From assembly GCF_001277345.1 (NCBI RefSeq), contig NZ_LIUT01000001.1, positions 1-64,000 on the forward strand: DNA of 64,000 bases, written 5' to 3'. Below the pieces are notes generated by a model that did no database searches, was not told the DNA's origin, and saw only the letters and a program-made list of their open reading frames with translations. This DNA is from Paenibacillus solani. GTDB taxonomy: Bacteria > Bacillota > Bacilli > Paenibacillales > Paenibacillaceae. Both the position numbers and the translations under genes were made by a program. Numbering within the stretch: the stretch's first letter is position 1; every line of letters begins with the position of its first letter. Positions 50,275 through 60,058 of the stretch are shown in pieces.

Positions 50275-50859
50275 ATGTTATTAAAAAAGAAAAGTACGAT
50301 TATTTCTCTTGTGTTGACTTTAATCCTCGCTGCAGCAGCTTACTATTACTTTGCCATTTATAATTCCGTTCGTGACATATCCTTACCCGCTACCTACAAA
50401 GGGTTTTCAACTGCACAAGCATTATTCGCCGGTGCTGATTTGGTTGTGGTTGGGAGTCCAATTAAAGACTTTGAGGATCGTGAAGTGATTTTGAAAGAGC
50501 ATTCCAGGGGCATTATCGAATATATTGTAACCTCTACAGAAATTAATGTAGAAAAGGTATTGAAAGGGCCAAAAGAGGATGCTGTTAATCTTAAAGTGAT
50601 AGAACCTATCGGTTTAAGACAGACTTATAGAGGCAAAGAAAGAATAGCAAGTGATGGATATACCGCGTTGAAGAAAGGCAGCCAGTACGTTATATTTTTA
50701 GGTAATAACACGTTTGGTCAGTACAGCGTAATTAATATGCAAGCTGGAAAATTCAATTTTGATGGAACGGATCCAGATGACCTATCAGGAGAAGAGTCAT
50801 TTAATAAGCAAAGAATTTTCACAGAACTTACAACGGATTTTTCTCAGGAATTAAAATAA
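50275..50859 (+). CDS. Membrane-anchored extracytoplasmic protein of unknown function
   Basis: 194 residues. One N-terminal membrane segment (about 8-30) with preceding lysines and no lipobox; the rest is a soluble extracytoplasmic domain beginning TYKGFSTAQALFAGADLVVVG and containing VEKVLKGPKEDAVNLKV. GGAGG lies nine bases before ATG at 50275. Not recognised beyond this. AT-rich compared with neighbours. Confidence 0.78.
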   Translation: MLLKKKSTIISLVLTLILAAAAYYYFAIYNSVRDISLPATYKGFSTAQALFAGADLVVVGSPIKDFEDREVILKEHSRGIIEYIVTSTEINVEKVLKGPKEDAVNLKVIEPIGLRQTYRGKERIASDGYTALKKGSQYVIFLGNNTFGQYSVINMQAGKFNFDGTDPDDLSGEESFNKQRIFTELTTDFSQELK

Positions 50860-50865
50860 GGCGGG

Positions 50866-50897
50866 ATTATCCCGCGGGACGCTATAGACGTCCCCTA
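50866..50897 (+). terminator. Twin hairpins after the anchored protein gene
   Basis: GCGGGAT/ATCCCGC and GGGACG/CGTCCC follow each other directly after the stop region. The T tail is poor, so termination strength is uncertain. Confidence 0.5.
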
Positions 50898-50956
50898 TAT
50901 GAAATCCTAAGACGTAGTGCGCATGACAACAAATTCATTGGGAGAGGGGAGTCATT

Positions 50957-51235
50957 ATGGAAATTATTCTTCTTATCATCGTAGTTGTTCTAGCAGTTCT
51001 TATGATCTCCAGCCGTATGGCGGCCATCGAGAAACGAATGAAGCAGCAGCAGGCTGTTTTGAACCAAATCGCCAAACATCTAGGCATTCCCGAACCGCCA
51101 GTTCATGAAAAAGTCAAAAGGCTGCTTCGCGAAGGGCAGGATATCAAGGCAGTTAAAACTGTCAGGGAGGAATTGGGGTTATCTTTGCTTGAAGCCAAGC
51201 AGTATGTAGATGCATTCAAGGATGGTGAACAGTAG
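50957..51235 (+). CDS. Membrane-anchored protein with L7/L12 C-terminal-like domain
   Basis: 92 residues: membrane segment (about 3-20), coiled-coil stretch (about 22-42), and about 52-88 (VKRLLREGQDIKAVKTVREELGLSLLEAKQYVDA in pieces) that matches the C-terminal domain of ribosomal protein L7/L12. In L7/L12 this domain contacts translational GTPases. Small proteins of this kind are found in Bacillota without a known role. GGAGAGGGG before ATG. Confidence 0.83.
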   Translation: MEIILLIIVVVLAVLMISSRMAAIEKRMKQQQAVLNQIAKHLGIPEPPVHEKVKRLLREGQDIKAVKTVREELGLSLLEAKQYVDAFKDGEQ

Positions 51236-51267
51236 AACAGTTGAAAGCAGGGGCAGATTTCATTCAG

Positions 51268-51879
51268 TTATAGGTGAGGTGTCGCATTCTCTAGGGTGAG
51301 TTCTAAGCGTCCGCCGCGGTATTCGATCTTGTGCAGGCTGGTATTTGCCGCCGGGAAGAACGGGTTCTTATTACTCCATACGATATCCTTCATTATATGG
51401 TAAATGATATTGATAACTCCGCCGTGAGTGACCACCAATACGTTCTCGTTATCGTTTATTGCTAGCTGGTTCTGGCATAACCTCATGAAGGTTTCCTTAA
51501 TCCGCGCAAAATTCTCCTGGGGACTCTCACCGCCAGGGTATCTTTCGTCCATCCGTAAGCTGGAAAAATACAATCCGGGGAATTGTTCTTCAGCTAAAGC
51601 GTGGGGCATACCGGCGAGCAGCCCGTTGTTGGTCTCCCTCCAGTCCTCAGAGGCATGAGAGGGCAGGCCGAGCTGATCGGCAAGGATGGCAGCAGTCTGA
51701 GAAGCCCTCTGTAGATCGCTGCATACGATCCGGTGGATATTAAAATCATGCTTGTGTTCACTAAGGTACTGCCCCAGCTTCTCCGCTTGCCTGATTCCTT
51801 CATCTATAAGCCCCCGCTGACTCCACCCACCGCGGTATCCTTCTTCATCTTGACCATGTCTAACGAGATAGATAGCCAT
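51268..51879 (-). CDS. Histidine phosphatase family protein
   Basis: 203 residues. LVRHGQDEEG is the RHG catalytic motif, CSDLQRASQTA and VTHGGVINII complete the phosphoglycerate mutase-like active site. Substrate unknown. Start ATG at 51879 with AAGGAGG immediately upstream; a longer in-frame start lacks a site. Confidence 0.92.
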   Translation of the reverse strand: MAIYLVRHGQDEEGYRGGWSQRGLIDEGIRQAEKLGQYLSEHKHDFNIHRIVCSDLQRASQTAAILADQLGLPSHASEDWRETNNGLLAGMPHALAEEQFPGLYFSSLRMDERYPGGESPQENFARIKETFMRLCQNQLAINDNENVLVVTHGGVINIIYHIMKDIVWSNKNPFFPAANTSLHKIEYRGGRLELTLENATPHL

Positions 51880-52079
51880 TGGTTCCTCCTTAGAAATAGA
51901 TTTTTCTCTGTGATTCATATAAATTTCGGACTAAATGTTTTGTCGTATTTAATTCTAGTGGCGGATCTTAAGATTTCGACACTCAACTCCATCTTCCTTG
52001 TAGTAACTAATGAAAGAGCAGAATACGGCCTTATTTTATTCTGCGATAATACTTTTCCCTTACCCTCTATACAGCAGCA

Positions 52080-52232
52080 AAAAAGTCCGCGCTCCAGCGG
52101 AGCAGACGAATCGTGGATGGAGAAGCGAAGCGTTCGCCTTTAAACACGGGAAACTTCCTTACATAGTTCCATCCAGTTTCCTGTGTTTAACAGCGATCGG
52201 AATCACGATACGTCAGCGTAGCGACGACTAAT
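52080..52232. repeat. Covarying hairpin element R2
   Basis: Same family as R1 and R3. 5' part GGAGAAGCGAAGCGTTCGCC; hairpin arms 52140-52155 and 52175-52190 form 16 pairs with one G.U (TTAAACACGGGAAACT with its partner); 3' part AACAGCGATCGG. Lies between the phosphatase and the purine control region. A GCTCC-AGC-GGAGC hairpin precedes it. Confidence 0.78.
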
Positions 52233-52342
52233 CTACCTATGTACTGCTCAGGGCTTTTTCATGCCCGACAGCTACCGATGCTTTATTATAATGCCCGCAA
52301 CTCCAAAGAAGTGTTTGCTGCTGCAATGCTCACTCGCCAGAT

Positions 52343-52378
52343 ACGAACATTATTTTTTCGATAAAAGATATTGTTCGT
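52343..52378. promoter_or_regulatory. PurR operator (two PurBoxes)
   Basis: ACGAACATT (52343-52351) and, on the other strand, ACGAACAAT (52370-52378), inverted and 18 bases apart. This is the paired PurBox arrangement used by the Bacillus-type PurR repressor, which responds to PRPP. It ends eight bases before the -35. Confidence 0.85.
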
Positions 52379-52385
52379 GTTTAGG

Positions 52386-52415
52386 TTGACATGGAGTGTC
52401 AGAAGTTGATAAACT
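52386..52415 (+). promoter_or_regulatory. pur operon promoter
   Basis: TTGACA at 52386-52391 and TAAACT at 52410-52415, 18-base spacing. Leads into the riboswitch leader. Confidence 0.7.
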
Positions 52416-52470
52416 GAGGATGTTGGGGTTCTAAAAAACTTATAAAGCGTAATTAATGAAATTAAATACT

Positions 52471-52539
52471 TCTCGTATAAAGCCGGGGATATGGCCCGGA
52501 AGTCTCTACCCGGAAACCGTAAATTTTCGGACTACGAGG
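52471..52539 (+). promoter_or_regulatory. Guanine riboswitch aptamer
   Basis: Purine-riboswitch core is complete: P1 CTCGTA/TACGAG, ATATGG, GTCTCTACC, ACCGTAAAT and GGACTACGA. The C in GACTACG is the base that pairs with guanine (U in adenine riboswitches), so guanine or hypoxanthine is the ligand. It acts through the terminator at 52656. Confidence 0.95.
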
Positions 52540-52655
52540 GAATACAAACGGTGCGGCAGCAGTGGGGCTTTTAGCTACATGTTTGTCTCTTTGGCGGCGG
52601 ATGCGAGAAGACTCTTCTGCTTGACATAGGCAGCAGCGTTCGTAATCCTATTCAT

Positions 52656-52703
52656 GTCCGAGACCTGCACAGACTTTGTGTTTACGGGATCGGACTTTTT
52701 TTT
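52656..52703 (+). terminator. Riboswitch-controlled terminator
   Basis: GTCCGA at 52656-52661 pairs with TCGGAC at 52690-52695, with inner CC/GG, then eight T. It should form when guanine is bound and stop transcription before purE. Spacing from the aptamer is over 110 bases, longer than usual. Confidence 0.8.
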
Positions 52704-52753
52704 CAGTAGTTCACTATAGCATGATCGAATTTCGAAGAAAGCGGGGGTAACTG

Positions 52754-53239
52754 ATGACAGCACAAGTAGGAGTCATTATGGGAAGCCAATCGGACTGGGA
52801 GACGATGTCACATGCATGTCAAGTGCTGGACGAGCTTGAAATCGCTTATGAGAAAAAAGTCGTTTCTGCTCACCGGACGCCGGATCTGATGTTCCAATAT
52901 GCCGAGGAAGCGGAAGGCCGGGGAATTCGCGTTATTATTGCTGGAGCCGGCGGAGCCGCTCATCTTCCCGGAATGGTCGCTTCGAAGACCGTTTTGCCGG
53001 TCATTGGCGTACCGGTTAAATCGAAGGCGTTGAAAGGTCTGGATTCATTGCTATCGATCGTGCAAATGCCGGGGGGGATTCCGGTAGCGACCGTAGCTAT
53101 TGGCAAAGCGGGAGCAACGAATGCAGGATTGCTGGCGGCTCAGATTTTAGGTACCTCGGACGCAGGGATTCGCGCAAGAGTGCAGGCGCGTCGGGACCGG
53201 ATCCGTGACGAAGTGCTGGAAAGCAGTGATAACCTATGA
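52754..53239 (+). CDS. purE: N5-carboxyaminoimidazole ribonucleotide mutase
   Basis: 161 residues. GSQSDWETM (about 9-17) and SAHRTPD (about 39-45) are the substrate-binding and catalytic His motifs of class I PurE. It converts N5-CAIR to CAIR with PurK. First gene of the purine operon; the stop overlaps purK (ATGA). Confidence 0.97.
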   Translation: MTAQVGVIMGSQSDWETMSHACQVLDELEIAYEKKVVSAHRTPDLMFQYAEEAEGRGIRVIIAGAGGAAHLPGMVASKTVLPVIGVPVKSKALKGLDSLLSIVQMPGGIPVATVAIGKAGATNAGLLAAQILGTSDAGIRARVQARRDRIRDEVLESSDNL

Positions 53240-54423
53240 TGGAAAGCGGAGCAGAGCAGAAGCAAACCGCGGGTAGAAAGATTCTTCCCGGTTCTGTCAT
53301 TGGTGTTCTTGGAGGCGGGCAGCTGGGGCGAATGATCGCGCTCGACGGAGTCCGAATGGGATATTCGTTCGTTACCATTGATCCAACGCCGAAATCTCCG
53401 CTTGGCCAAATAGCAGAACAGCTTACCGCCCCTTATGACGATGTGGAGGCTGCCCGGCAGCTCGCCGCTAAGGCGGATGTCATCACATACGAATTTGAAA
53501 ATGTCGATGCGGGCGTGGCCCGGCTTCTGGAGGAGCAGTCTTATGTTCCTCAAGGAAGCAAGCTGCTGTATACTACGCAGCATCGCTTGCGCGAGAAAGC
53601 TGCGATCGAAGCAGCTGGCGTGCCGGTTGCGCCGTATCGTAAAATAACTAGCTTGGAAGATTTGAAATCTGCCGCTTCTGAACTTGGCCTTCCCTGCGTA
53701 CTCAAGACTGCCACGGGAGGTTATGATGGTAAGGGGCAGGTGGTTCTCCGCAGCGAGAACGAACTGGAATCCGCATACAGGGAGCTGGCCGCCAGCGGAA
53801 CTGAACTGGTGCTCGAGAAATTCATCAAGTTCGCATGCGAGATCTCCGTGATCGCTGCGCGAACGCCTAGCGGTATCGTGAAGAGCTTTCCTCCGGCAGA
53901 GAATGTGCACGTCAACAATATTTTGCATTTGTCGATTGTACCTGCGCGCGTGTCGAGCGAAGTCATGCGCAAAGCCTGTCAACTCGCAGAACGCGTGGCT
54001 GAGAGCATGGAAGCCGTTGGGCTGCTGGCTGTGGAGATGTTCGTGACCGAGGACGGAGAGCTGTTCGTAAACGAGCTTGCGCCTCGTCCACATAACTCGG
54101 GTCACTATACGATGGAGGCTTGCTCAACTTCCCAATTCGAACAGCATGTGAGAGCGATCTGCGATCTTCCGCTTGGCGACACTACGCTTCTGAGCCCGGT
54201 CGTTATGGTAAACCTGCTCGGACAGCATGTGGAGGAAGCAGTAAGGCGTTTTGGAGAGCAAGACGAGCTTGCAGAGTCTCTCGGGGTTGTGCCTAAACTT
54301 CATCTATACGGCAAGAGTGAATCGAAGGTTAACCGCAAGATGGGACATATCAACCTCTTGTGCGGGGATGTCGATGCCGCTCTCGAATGGGTAGAGAAAA
54401 TGAATATTTGGAGGCAGGATTAA
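53236..54423 (+). CDS. purK: 5-(carboxyamino)imidazole ribonucleotide synthase
   Basis: 395 residues, ATP-grasp enzyme. [11 protein letters not shown] near the N-terminus, [12 protein letters not shown] in the ATP-binding loop, and [18 protein letters not shown] near the metal site. It makes N5-CAIR from AIR, ATP and bicarbonate for PurE. Confidence 0.97.
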   Translation: MMESGAEQKQTAGRKILPGSVIGVLGGGQLGRMIALDGVRMGYSFVTIDPTPKSPLGQIAEQLTAPYDDVEAARQLAAKADVITYEFENVDAGVARLLEEQSYVPQGSKLLYTTQHRLREKAAIEAAGVPVAPYRKITSLEDLKSAASELGLPCVLKTATGGYDGKGQVVLRSENELESAYRELAASGTELVLEKFIKFACEISVIAARTPSGIVKSFPPAENVHVNNILHLSIVPARVSSEVMRKACQLAERVAESMEAVGLLAVEMFVTEDGELFVNELAPRPHNSGHYTMEACSTSQFEQHVRAICDLPLGDTTLLSPVVMVNLLGQHVEEAVRRFGEQDELAESLGVVPKLHLYGKSESKVNRKMGHINLLCGDVDAALEWVEKMNIWRQD

Positions 54424-54426
54424 ACG

Positions 54427-55722
54427 ATGATTGAACGTTATAGCAGACCAGAAATGCGGGCAATTTGGACCGAGGAAAACAAGTTCAGAGCATGGCTTGA
54501 AGTAGAATTATGTGCTTGCGAGGCCTGGGCAGATCTGGGCGTCATTCCGAAGGAAGACACTGTGAAGCTTCGCCAGAACGCAACCTTTAATATAGATCGG
54601 ATCTATGAAATCGAGCAGGAAACCCGCCATGACGTCATCGCCTTCACCCGTGCAGTATCTGAAAGCCTTGGCGAAGAGCGTAAATGGGTCCACTACGGAT
54701 TGACATCTACGGATGTAGTGGATACCGCAACGGGGTATTTGCTCAAGCAAGCTAATGAAATCCTGGAGCAGGACATCCTGCGCTTCATCGGTGTTCTGAA
54801 AGAGAAGGCACTAACCTACAAGCACACCCCGATGATGGGCAGAACGCATGGCGTGCATGCAGAGCCGACGACTTTCGGTCTTAAGATGGCGCTCTGGCAT
54901 GAAGAAATGATCCGCAATCTGGAGCGTTTCCGCCATGCGGCTGACGGCGTGCAGTACGGCAAAATCTCGGGTGCTGTTGGAACATATGCCAATATCGATC
55001 CTTCAGTGGAAGAATTCGTCTGCCGCAAGCTCGGTACGAAGCCAGCGCCGATCTCAACCCAGACACTGCAGCGTGACCGTCATGCGGAATACATGGCTAC
55101 GCTCGCGCTCATCGCTACATCGCTCGAGAAGTTCGCTACCGAAGTACGCGCACTTCAGAAGAGTGAGGTTCGTGAAGTAGAAGAAGCATTCGCCAAAGGG
55201 CAAAAGGGCTCCTCCGCAATGCCGCATAAACGTAATCCGATTGGTTCGGAGAACATCTCCGGTCTTGCTCGCGTCATTCGCGGTCATATGGTATCTGCTT
55301 ACGAGAATGTGTCGCTGTGGCATGAGCGGGATATTTCCCACTCCTCGGTAGAGCGGATCATTCTGCCGGATGCGACAATGCTGTTGAACTACATGCTGAA
55401 CCGCTTCGGCAACATCATCAAGAACCTGACAGTCTTCCCGGAGAATATGAAGCGCAACATGGCTCGCACATTTGGTGTTCCTTTCTCGGGTCGCGTCATG
55501 ACCAAGCTGATCGACAAGGGCTTCAGCCGCGAGCAAGCGTACGATACCGTACAGCCGCGCGCTATGCAGGCATGGGAAGAGCAGCGCCAATTCCGCGAGA
55601 TCGTGGAATCCACACCGGAGATCACCGAGGTGCTGAGCGCCGAAGAGATCGAAGATGCGTTCAATCCAAGCTGGCACCTGAAGCATGTGGATACGATTTT
55701 TGCCAAGCTGGGACTGGAATAG
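54427..55722 (+). CDS. purB: Adenylosuccinate lyase
   Basis: 431 residues of the fumarase/aspartase superfamily. The signature [11 protein letters not shown] (about 262-272), [13 protein letters not shown] and [11 protein letters not shown] are present. It acts twice in purine synthesis, on SAICAR and on adenylosuccinate. Begins three bases after purK. Confidence 0.97.
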   Translation: MIERYSRPEMRAIWTEENKFRAWLEVELCACEAWADLGVIPKEDTVKLRQNATFNIDRIYEIEQETRHDVIAFTRAVSESLGEERKWVHYGLTSTDVVDTATGYLLKQANEILEQDILRFIGVLKEKALTYKHTPMMGRTHGVHAEPTTFGLKMALWHEEMIRNLERFRHAADGVQYGKISGAVGTYANIDPSVEEFVCRKLGTKPAPISTQTLQRDRHAEYMATLALIATSLEKFATEVRALQKSEVREVEEAFAKGQKGSSAMPHKRNPIGSENISGLARVIRGHMVSAYENVSLWHERDISHSSVERIILPDATMLLNYMLNRFGNIIKNLTVFPENMKRNMARTFGVPFSGRVMTKLIDKGFSREQAYDTVQPRAMQAWEEQRQFREIVESTPEITEVLSAEEIEDAFNPSWHLKHVDTIFAKLGLE

Positions 55723-55774
55723 TTTAAATACCGGATTGGACCATATTTAAATAAGATCTAGAGAAGATCTTTTT

Positions 55775-55925
55775 CTACAACGGAGAAGGCGGAATTGTTT
55801 TGGAGAAGCGCGAGCGGTCTCCTTTGCCCCCGGATTTCAGCCATTAAATTGTATGTAATAGAAATCTGGGGGCAACAGGGATCGGAAAAATAATCCGCAT
55901 TCGTAGTGATGATATGCAGAGCTAT
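55775..55925. repeat. Covarying hairpin element R3
   Basis: Inside the pur operon, between purB and purC. 5' part GGAGAAGCGCGAGCGGTCTC; hairpin arms 55824-55838 and 55861-55875 (TTGCCCCCGGATTTC with GAAATCTGGGGGCAA, one G.U); 3' part CAACAGGGATCGGAA. Same family as R1 and R2. If transcribed it would be a stable structure in the pur mRNA. Confidence 0.8.
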
Positions 55926-55948
55926 CTCTAGTCCAAGGGGAGGAACAC

Positions 55949-56839
55949 ATGACATTACCGGCATTATCGACCGCCACTCATCTGGTCAACGTACCGCTGC
56001 TGTATAAGGGCAAGGTTCGTGAATTATACGACCTGGGCGAGCATGTACTCATTGTAGTAACCGACCGAATTTCCGCTTTTGACTATGTGCTGGAGCCGCC
56101 CGTACCGGCCAAAGGAACCGTGCTGAACAAGCTCAGCGCCTTCTGGTTTGAACAAACCGCTCAGCTCATCAGCAACCATGTCGTGCATACGGATGTCAAC
56201 CTATTGGGAGATGCCGTTAAGGACAAGGACCTGCTGGATGGACGAATCATGGTATGCCGCAAAGCAGAACGCATCGATATCGAATGCGTGGTGCGCGGGT
56301 ATATCACCGGTGGAGGCTGGAGGCAATACCAAGCCTCTGGTGAGGTAAACGGCATTAAGCTGCCGGAGGGCCTGCGCAAGAATGAGGCTTTTCCCGAGCC
56401 GATCTTCACGCCGGCTGCCAAGAACGATGTTGGCCATGACGAGGATATTACGCTGTCACGCATGAAGGAACTTGTCGGCGAGGAGCTGGCATTGCAGCTG
56501 CAGGACAAAAGCCTGATGCTCTATAAATATGCGCGGGATTACTGCGCGAAGAAGGGTATTATTTTGGCGGATTGCAAGTTCGAGTTCGGTTTGATTGACG
56601 GAGAGATCATCTTAATCGATGAGATTTTCACGCCGGATTCCTCCCGCTTCTGGGATGAGAAGAATTATGCGCTTGATATTGAGATTGACAGCATGGATAA
56701 AGAGCCTGTGCGCACCTATCTCGCATCATCAGATTGGGACAAGAATAGTGCACCTGATCCGCTGCCGCAAGACGTGGTTGAGGAGACGACACGCCGCTAC
56801 ACCGATATATACAGCCGAATCACGGCTATGAGTCTGTAA
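55949..56839 (+). CDS. purC: Phosphoribosylaminoimidazole-succinocarboxamide synthase
   Basis: 296 residues. YKGKVRELYD, TDRISAFDYVL and VVRGYITGGGW are the SAICAR synthetase ATP- and substrate-binding motifs; DEIFTPDSSRFW near 225-236 is the second signature. About 60 residues longer than the short Bacillus subtilis enzyme, closer to the yeast-like type. GGGGAGG precedes ATG at 55949. Confidence 0.96.
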   Translation: MTLPALSTATHLVNVPLLYKGKVRELYDLGEHVLIVVTDRISAFDYVLEPPVPAKGTVLNKLSAFWFEQTAQLISNHVVHTDVNLLGDAVKDKDLLDGRIMVCRKAERIDIECVVRGYITGGGWRQYQASGEVNGIKLPEGLRKNEAFPEPIFTPAAKNDVGHDEDITLSRMKELVGEELALQLQDKSLMLYKYARDYCAKKGIILADCKFEFGLIDGEIILIDEIFTPDSSRFWDEKNYALDIEIDSMDKEPVRTYLASSDWDKNSAPDPLPQDVVEETTRRYTDIYSRITAMSL

Positions 56840-56897
56840 AGCTATAGATCTTTTATAAAGCCATTTTATTCATTATACCGAGGAGGAACAGGATATC

Positions 56898-57143
56898 ATG
56901 TTGAAAGCAAAGGTCTACGTTACAATTAAGCAGAGCGTATTGGACCCTCAAGGGGTAGCGGTGCAAGGGGCGCTTCATTCGATCGGATTTAAAGAAGTGG
57001 AGAGTCTGCGGATCGGTAAATATATGGAGCTTGAACTGGATACGGACAACCGTGAGGAAGCCGAGCAGCGCGTGAAAGAAATGTGCGAGAAGCTTCTGGC
57101 CAATACGGTGGTAGAGAACTACCGTTATGAATTGGAGGGCTAA
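56898..57143 (+). CDS. purS: FGAM synthase subunit PurS
   Basis: 81 residues. [17 protein letters not shown] and GKYMELELD are typical. PurS bridges PurQ and PurL in the three-part formylglycinamide ribonucleotide amidotransferase. GAGGAGG before ATG at 56898. Confidence 0.95.
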   Translation: MLKAKVYVTIKQSVLDPQGVAVQGALHSIGFKEVESLRIGKYMELELDTDNREEAEQRVKEMCEKLLANTVVENYRYELEG

Positions 57144-57147
57144 ACCA

Positions 57148-57837
57148 ATGAGATTTGCAGTGCTGGTCTTTCCTGGCTCCAACTGTGATATTGACTGTTA
57201 TAAGGCGGTAGAAGAGACAATCGGTCAGCCGGTGGATTATGTGTGGCATACGGCTACGGACCTCTCCGCTTACGATTGCATTTTGGTACCCGGCGGATTC
57301 TCCTATGGAGACTATCTGCGGTGTGGTGCGATTTCCCGGTTCGCCCCGGTTATGAACGAGGTGGCGAAGGCGGCAGAAGAAGGCAAGTATATTCTTGGCA
57401 TTTGCAACGGATTTCAGATTTTGACAGAAGCGGGACTCCTTCCTGGAGCTCTGCGCCGCAATGATTCCATGAAATTCCGCTGCCATGATACTGTGCTCAA
57501 GGTGAACAATAATACAACGCCGTTTACGCGCGGTTATGCAGAAGGACAAGAGATCGTCATCCCGATCGCACATGGTGAAGGCAACTATTATTGTGATGAA
57601 GAGACGCTTCAAAAGCTCCGGGACAACCGGCAAATCGTATTTACGTATCAAGACAATCCGAACGGTTCGGTAGCAGATATTGCAGGTATCTGTAATGAAC
57701 GCGGCAACGTGATCGGCATGATGCCGCATCCAGAGCGCGCGGTGAGCAGCCTGCTCGGTTCGGACGACGGTAAAGCAATGTTCACATCCATATTACAGGC
57801 ATGGAGGGATACTCATGGCGCAGCAAACATCCGTTAA
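57148..57837 (+). CDS. purQ: FGAM synthase glutaminase subunit PurQ
   Basis: 229 residues, class I glutamine amidotransferase. Catalytic Cys in GICNGFQIL (about 87) and the His-Glu pair in MMPHPERA (about 195); [14 protein letters not shown] is the family signature. Supplies ammonia to PurL. GGAGGG precedes ATG at 57148, four bases after purS; it overlaps purL by 23 bases. Confidence 0.97.
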   Translation: MRFAVLVFPGSNCDIDCYKAVEETIGQPVDYVWHTATDLSAYDCILVPGGFSYGDYLRCGAISRFAPVMNEVAKAAEEGKYILGICNGFQILTEAGLLPGALRRNDSMKFRCHDTVLKVNNNTTPFTRGYAEGQEIVIPIAHGEGNYYCDEETLQKLRDNRQIVFTYQDNPNGSVADIAGICNERGNVIGMMPHPERAVSSLLGSDDGKAMFTSILQAWRDTHGAANIR

Positions 57838-60058
57838 GGAACCGACAGCAGAACAAATTGCAGAGCATCAGATTTACAAGCAGATGGGAGTCTCGGACAG
57901 CGAATATGAGCTGATCTGTTCCTTCATGGGACGCAAGCCGAATTATACAGAAATCGGTGTGTTCAGCGTAATGTGGTCTGAGCACTGTGCGTACAAAAAT
58001 TCCAAGCCATTGCTTCGTCGTTTCCCGACTAGCGGCCCGCGCGTCCTGATGGGACCGGGCGAAGGCGCAGGAATCGTCGATATCGGTGACAACCAGGCGG
58101 TTGTGTTCAAGATTGAGAGCCATAATCACCCGTCCGCAGTAGAGCCATATCAGGGAGCAGCTACGGGTGTAGGCGGCATTATCCGTGATATTTTCTCCAT
58201 GGGAGCAAGACCGGTAGCGATTCTCAACTCGCTTCGCTTCGGTAAGCTGGAGAGCGATCGCGTGAAATACTTGTTCGAGCATGTGGTATCCGGCATTGCC
58301 GGTTACGGGAACTGCATCGGTATTCCAACCGTAGGCGGCGAGGTTGTATTTGACGAAAGTTATGAAGGCAATCCGCTGGTTAATGCGATGTGTGTCGGCA
58401 TTATCGATCATGACAAGATTCAGCGCGGTGTTGCAAGAGGCGTAGGCAATCCGGTCTTCTATGTTGGACCTCCTACAGGCCGAGATGGTATCCATGGCGC
58501 GACCTTTGCTTCCGTAGAGCTGACAGAGGAATCCGAAGCGAACCGCACGGCCGTTCAGGTTGGCGATCCGTTCATGGAGAAGCTCGTAATGGAATCCTGT
58601 CTGGAACTGATTGATTCCGGCATCGTGTTGGGCATTCAGGATATGGGTGCGGCTGGACTGACTTGCTCCAGCGCGGAAATGGCAAGTAAAGCAGGAAACG
58701 GTCTTGAGCTGTACCTGGATCAAGTGCCTCAGCGTGAAGAAGGCATGACACCTTATGAAATGATGCTGTCGGAATCCCAGGAACGGATGCTGTTTGTGGT
58801 TGAGCCGAAGCATGAAGCGCAAGCCCGTGAAATCTTCGAGCGTTGGGGAGTCGTCTGCGCCAAGGTCGGCAAAGTGACGGACGATGGCCGCCTGAAGCTG
58901 ATCCACCACGATGAAGTGGTTGGCGACATGCCGGTGAAAGCACTTGTTGACGAATGCCCGATCTATAACAAACCATCCCAGGAACCGGCTTATTACCAAG
59001 AGCAGGCTGCCGTGGATACGCTCCGTTATGAAGAAGTGAAGGATCTGGGCGGTGCCCTCAAGAAGGTGCTCGGTTCGCCAAGCCTTGCAAGCAAAGCATG
59101 GGTTTACAACCAGTACGACTATATGGTTCGCACCAGCACGGCCGTTCGTCCAGGATCGGATGCTGCCGTCGTAACGGTGCAAGGAACCCGTAAAGCTCTC
59201 GCGATGACAACAGATTGCAATGGACGTTATGTGTATCTTGATCCCGAGCTCGGCGGTAAAATCGCGGTCAGCGAAGCAGCGCGTAATATCGTATGCTCCG
59301 GCGCGGAGCCGCTGGCGATCACAGATAACCTGAACTTCGGAAGCCCGGAGAAGCCGGAAATTTTCTGGCAGATGGAAAAAGCAGTAGACGGTATGGCGGA
59401 AGCCTGCCGTGAGCTGGATACGCCAGTTATCGGCGGGAATGTCAGTCTTTATAACGAGAATGCCAAAGGCGCGATTTACCCGACGCCGGTGGTCGGCATG
59501 GTCGGTCTGATTCATGATACGGATCATATTACAACACAAAGCTTCAAAGCGGAAGGCGATGCCATCTACGTACTGGGTGATACCCGTGCAGAACTGGGCG
59601 GCAGCGAGTTCCAAGCGATGATGCACGGAGTTTCGGAAGGCAGACCGCCTGAACTGAGCTTGGACACCGAGAAAAAATTGCTTGGCGGCGTATTGAAAGC
59701 CATCCAATCGGGTCTGGTCCAATCCGCGCATGACGTGTCGGAAGGCGGACTCGCAGCCGCGCTTGCGGAGAGCTGCATCAGCGGCAACATCGGTGCAAGT
59801 GTGGAATGGGCAACCGATCTGCGTAACGACGTAGCACTCTTTAGCGAGAGTCAATCCCGGATCGTGCTGTCCGTATCTCCGGATCATAAGAACGCGCTGG
59901 AGAAGCTTCTGCAAGAAGCAGGCGTTCCTTTTACCGCGCTTGGTGTAGTTGGCGGAAATAAGCTCAGTATTAATATTAACGGTGCTTCTGCGCTGGAAGA
60001 ATCCGTGGAGGCTTTGAAATCCGTCTGGGAGGATGCCATTCCATGTCTCATGAACTGA
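57815..60058 (+). CDS. purL: FGAM synthase large subunit PurL (small type)
   Basis: 747 residues with two AIR-synthase-like halves. [34 protein letters not shown] and [15 protein letters not shown] are characteristic. Works with PurS and PurQ, as the short form lacks its own glutaminase domain. GGAGGG before ATG at 57815; the stop overlaps purF by 16 bases. Confidence 0.97.
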   Translation: MAQQTSVKEPTAEQIAEHQIYKQMGVSDSEYELICSFMGRKPNYTEIGVFSVMWSEHCAYKNSKPLLRRFPTSGPRVLMGPGEGAGIVDIGDNQAVVFKIESHNHPSAVEPYQGAATGVGGIIRDIFSMGARPVAILNSLRFGKLESDRVKYLFEHVVSGIAGYGNCIGIPTVGGEVVFDESYEGNPLVNAMCVGIIDHDKIQRGVARGVGNPVFYVGPPTGRDGIHGATFASVELTEESEANRTAVQVGDPFMEKLVMESCLELIDSGIVLGIQDMGAAGLTCSSAEMASKAGNGLELYLDQVPQREEGMTPYEMMLSESQERMLFVVEPKHEAQAREIFERWGVVCAKVGKVTDDGRLKLIHHDEVVGDMPVKALVDECPIYNKPSQEPAYYQEQAAVDTLRYEEVKDLGGALKKVLGSPSLASKAWVYNQYDYMVRTSTAVRPGSDAAVVTVQGTRKALAMTTDCNGRYVYLDPELGGKIAVSEAARNIVCSGAEPLAITDNLNFGSPEKPEIFWQMEKAVDGMAEACRELDTPVIGGNVSLYNENAKGAIYPTPVVGMVGLIHDTDHITTQSFKAEGDAIYVLGDTRAELGGSEFQAMMHGVSEGRPPELSLDTEKKLLGGVLKAIQSGLVQSAHDVSEGGLAAALAESCISGNIGASVEWATDLRNDVALFSESQSRIVLSVSPDHKNALEKLLQEAGVPFTALGVVGGNKLSININGASALEESVEALKSVWEDAIPCLMN

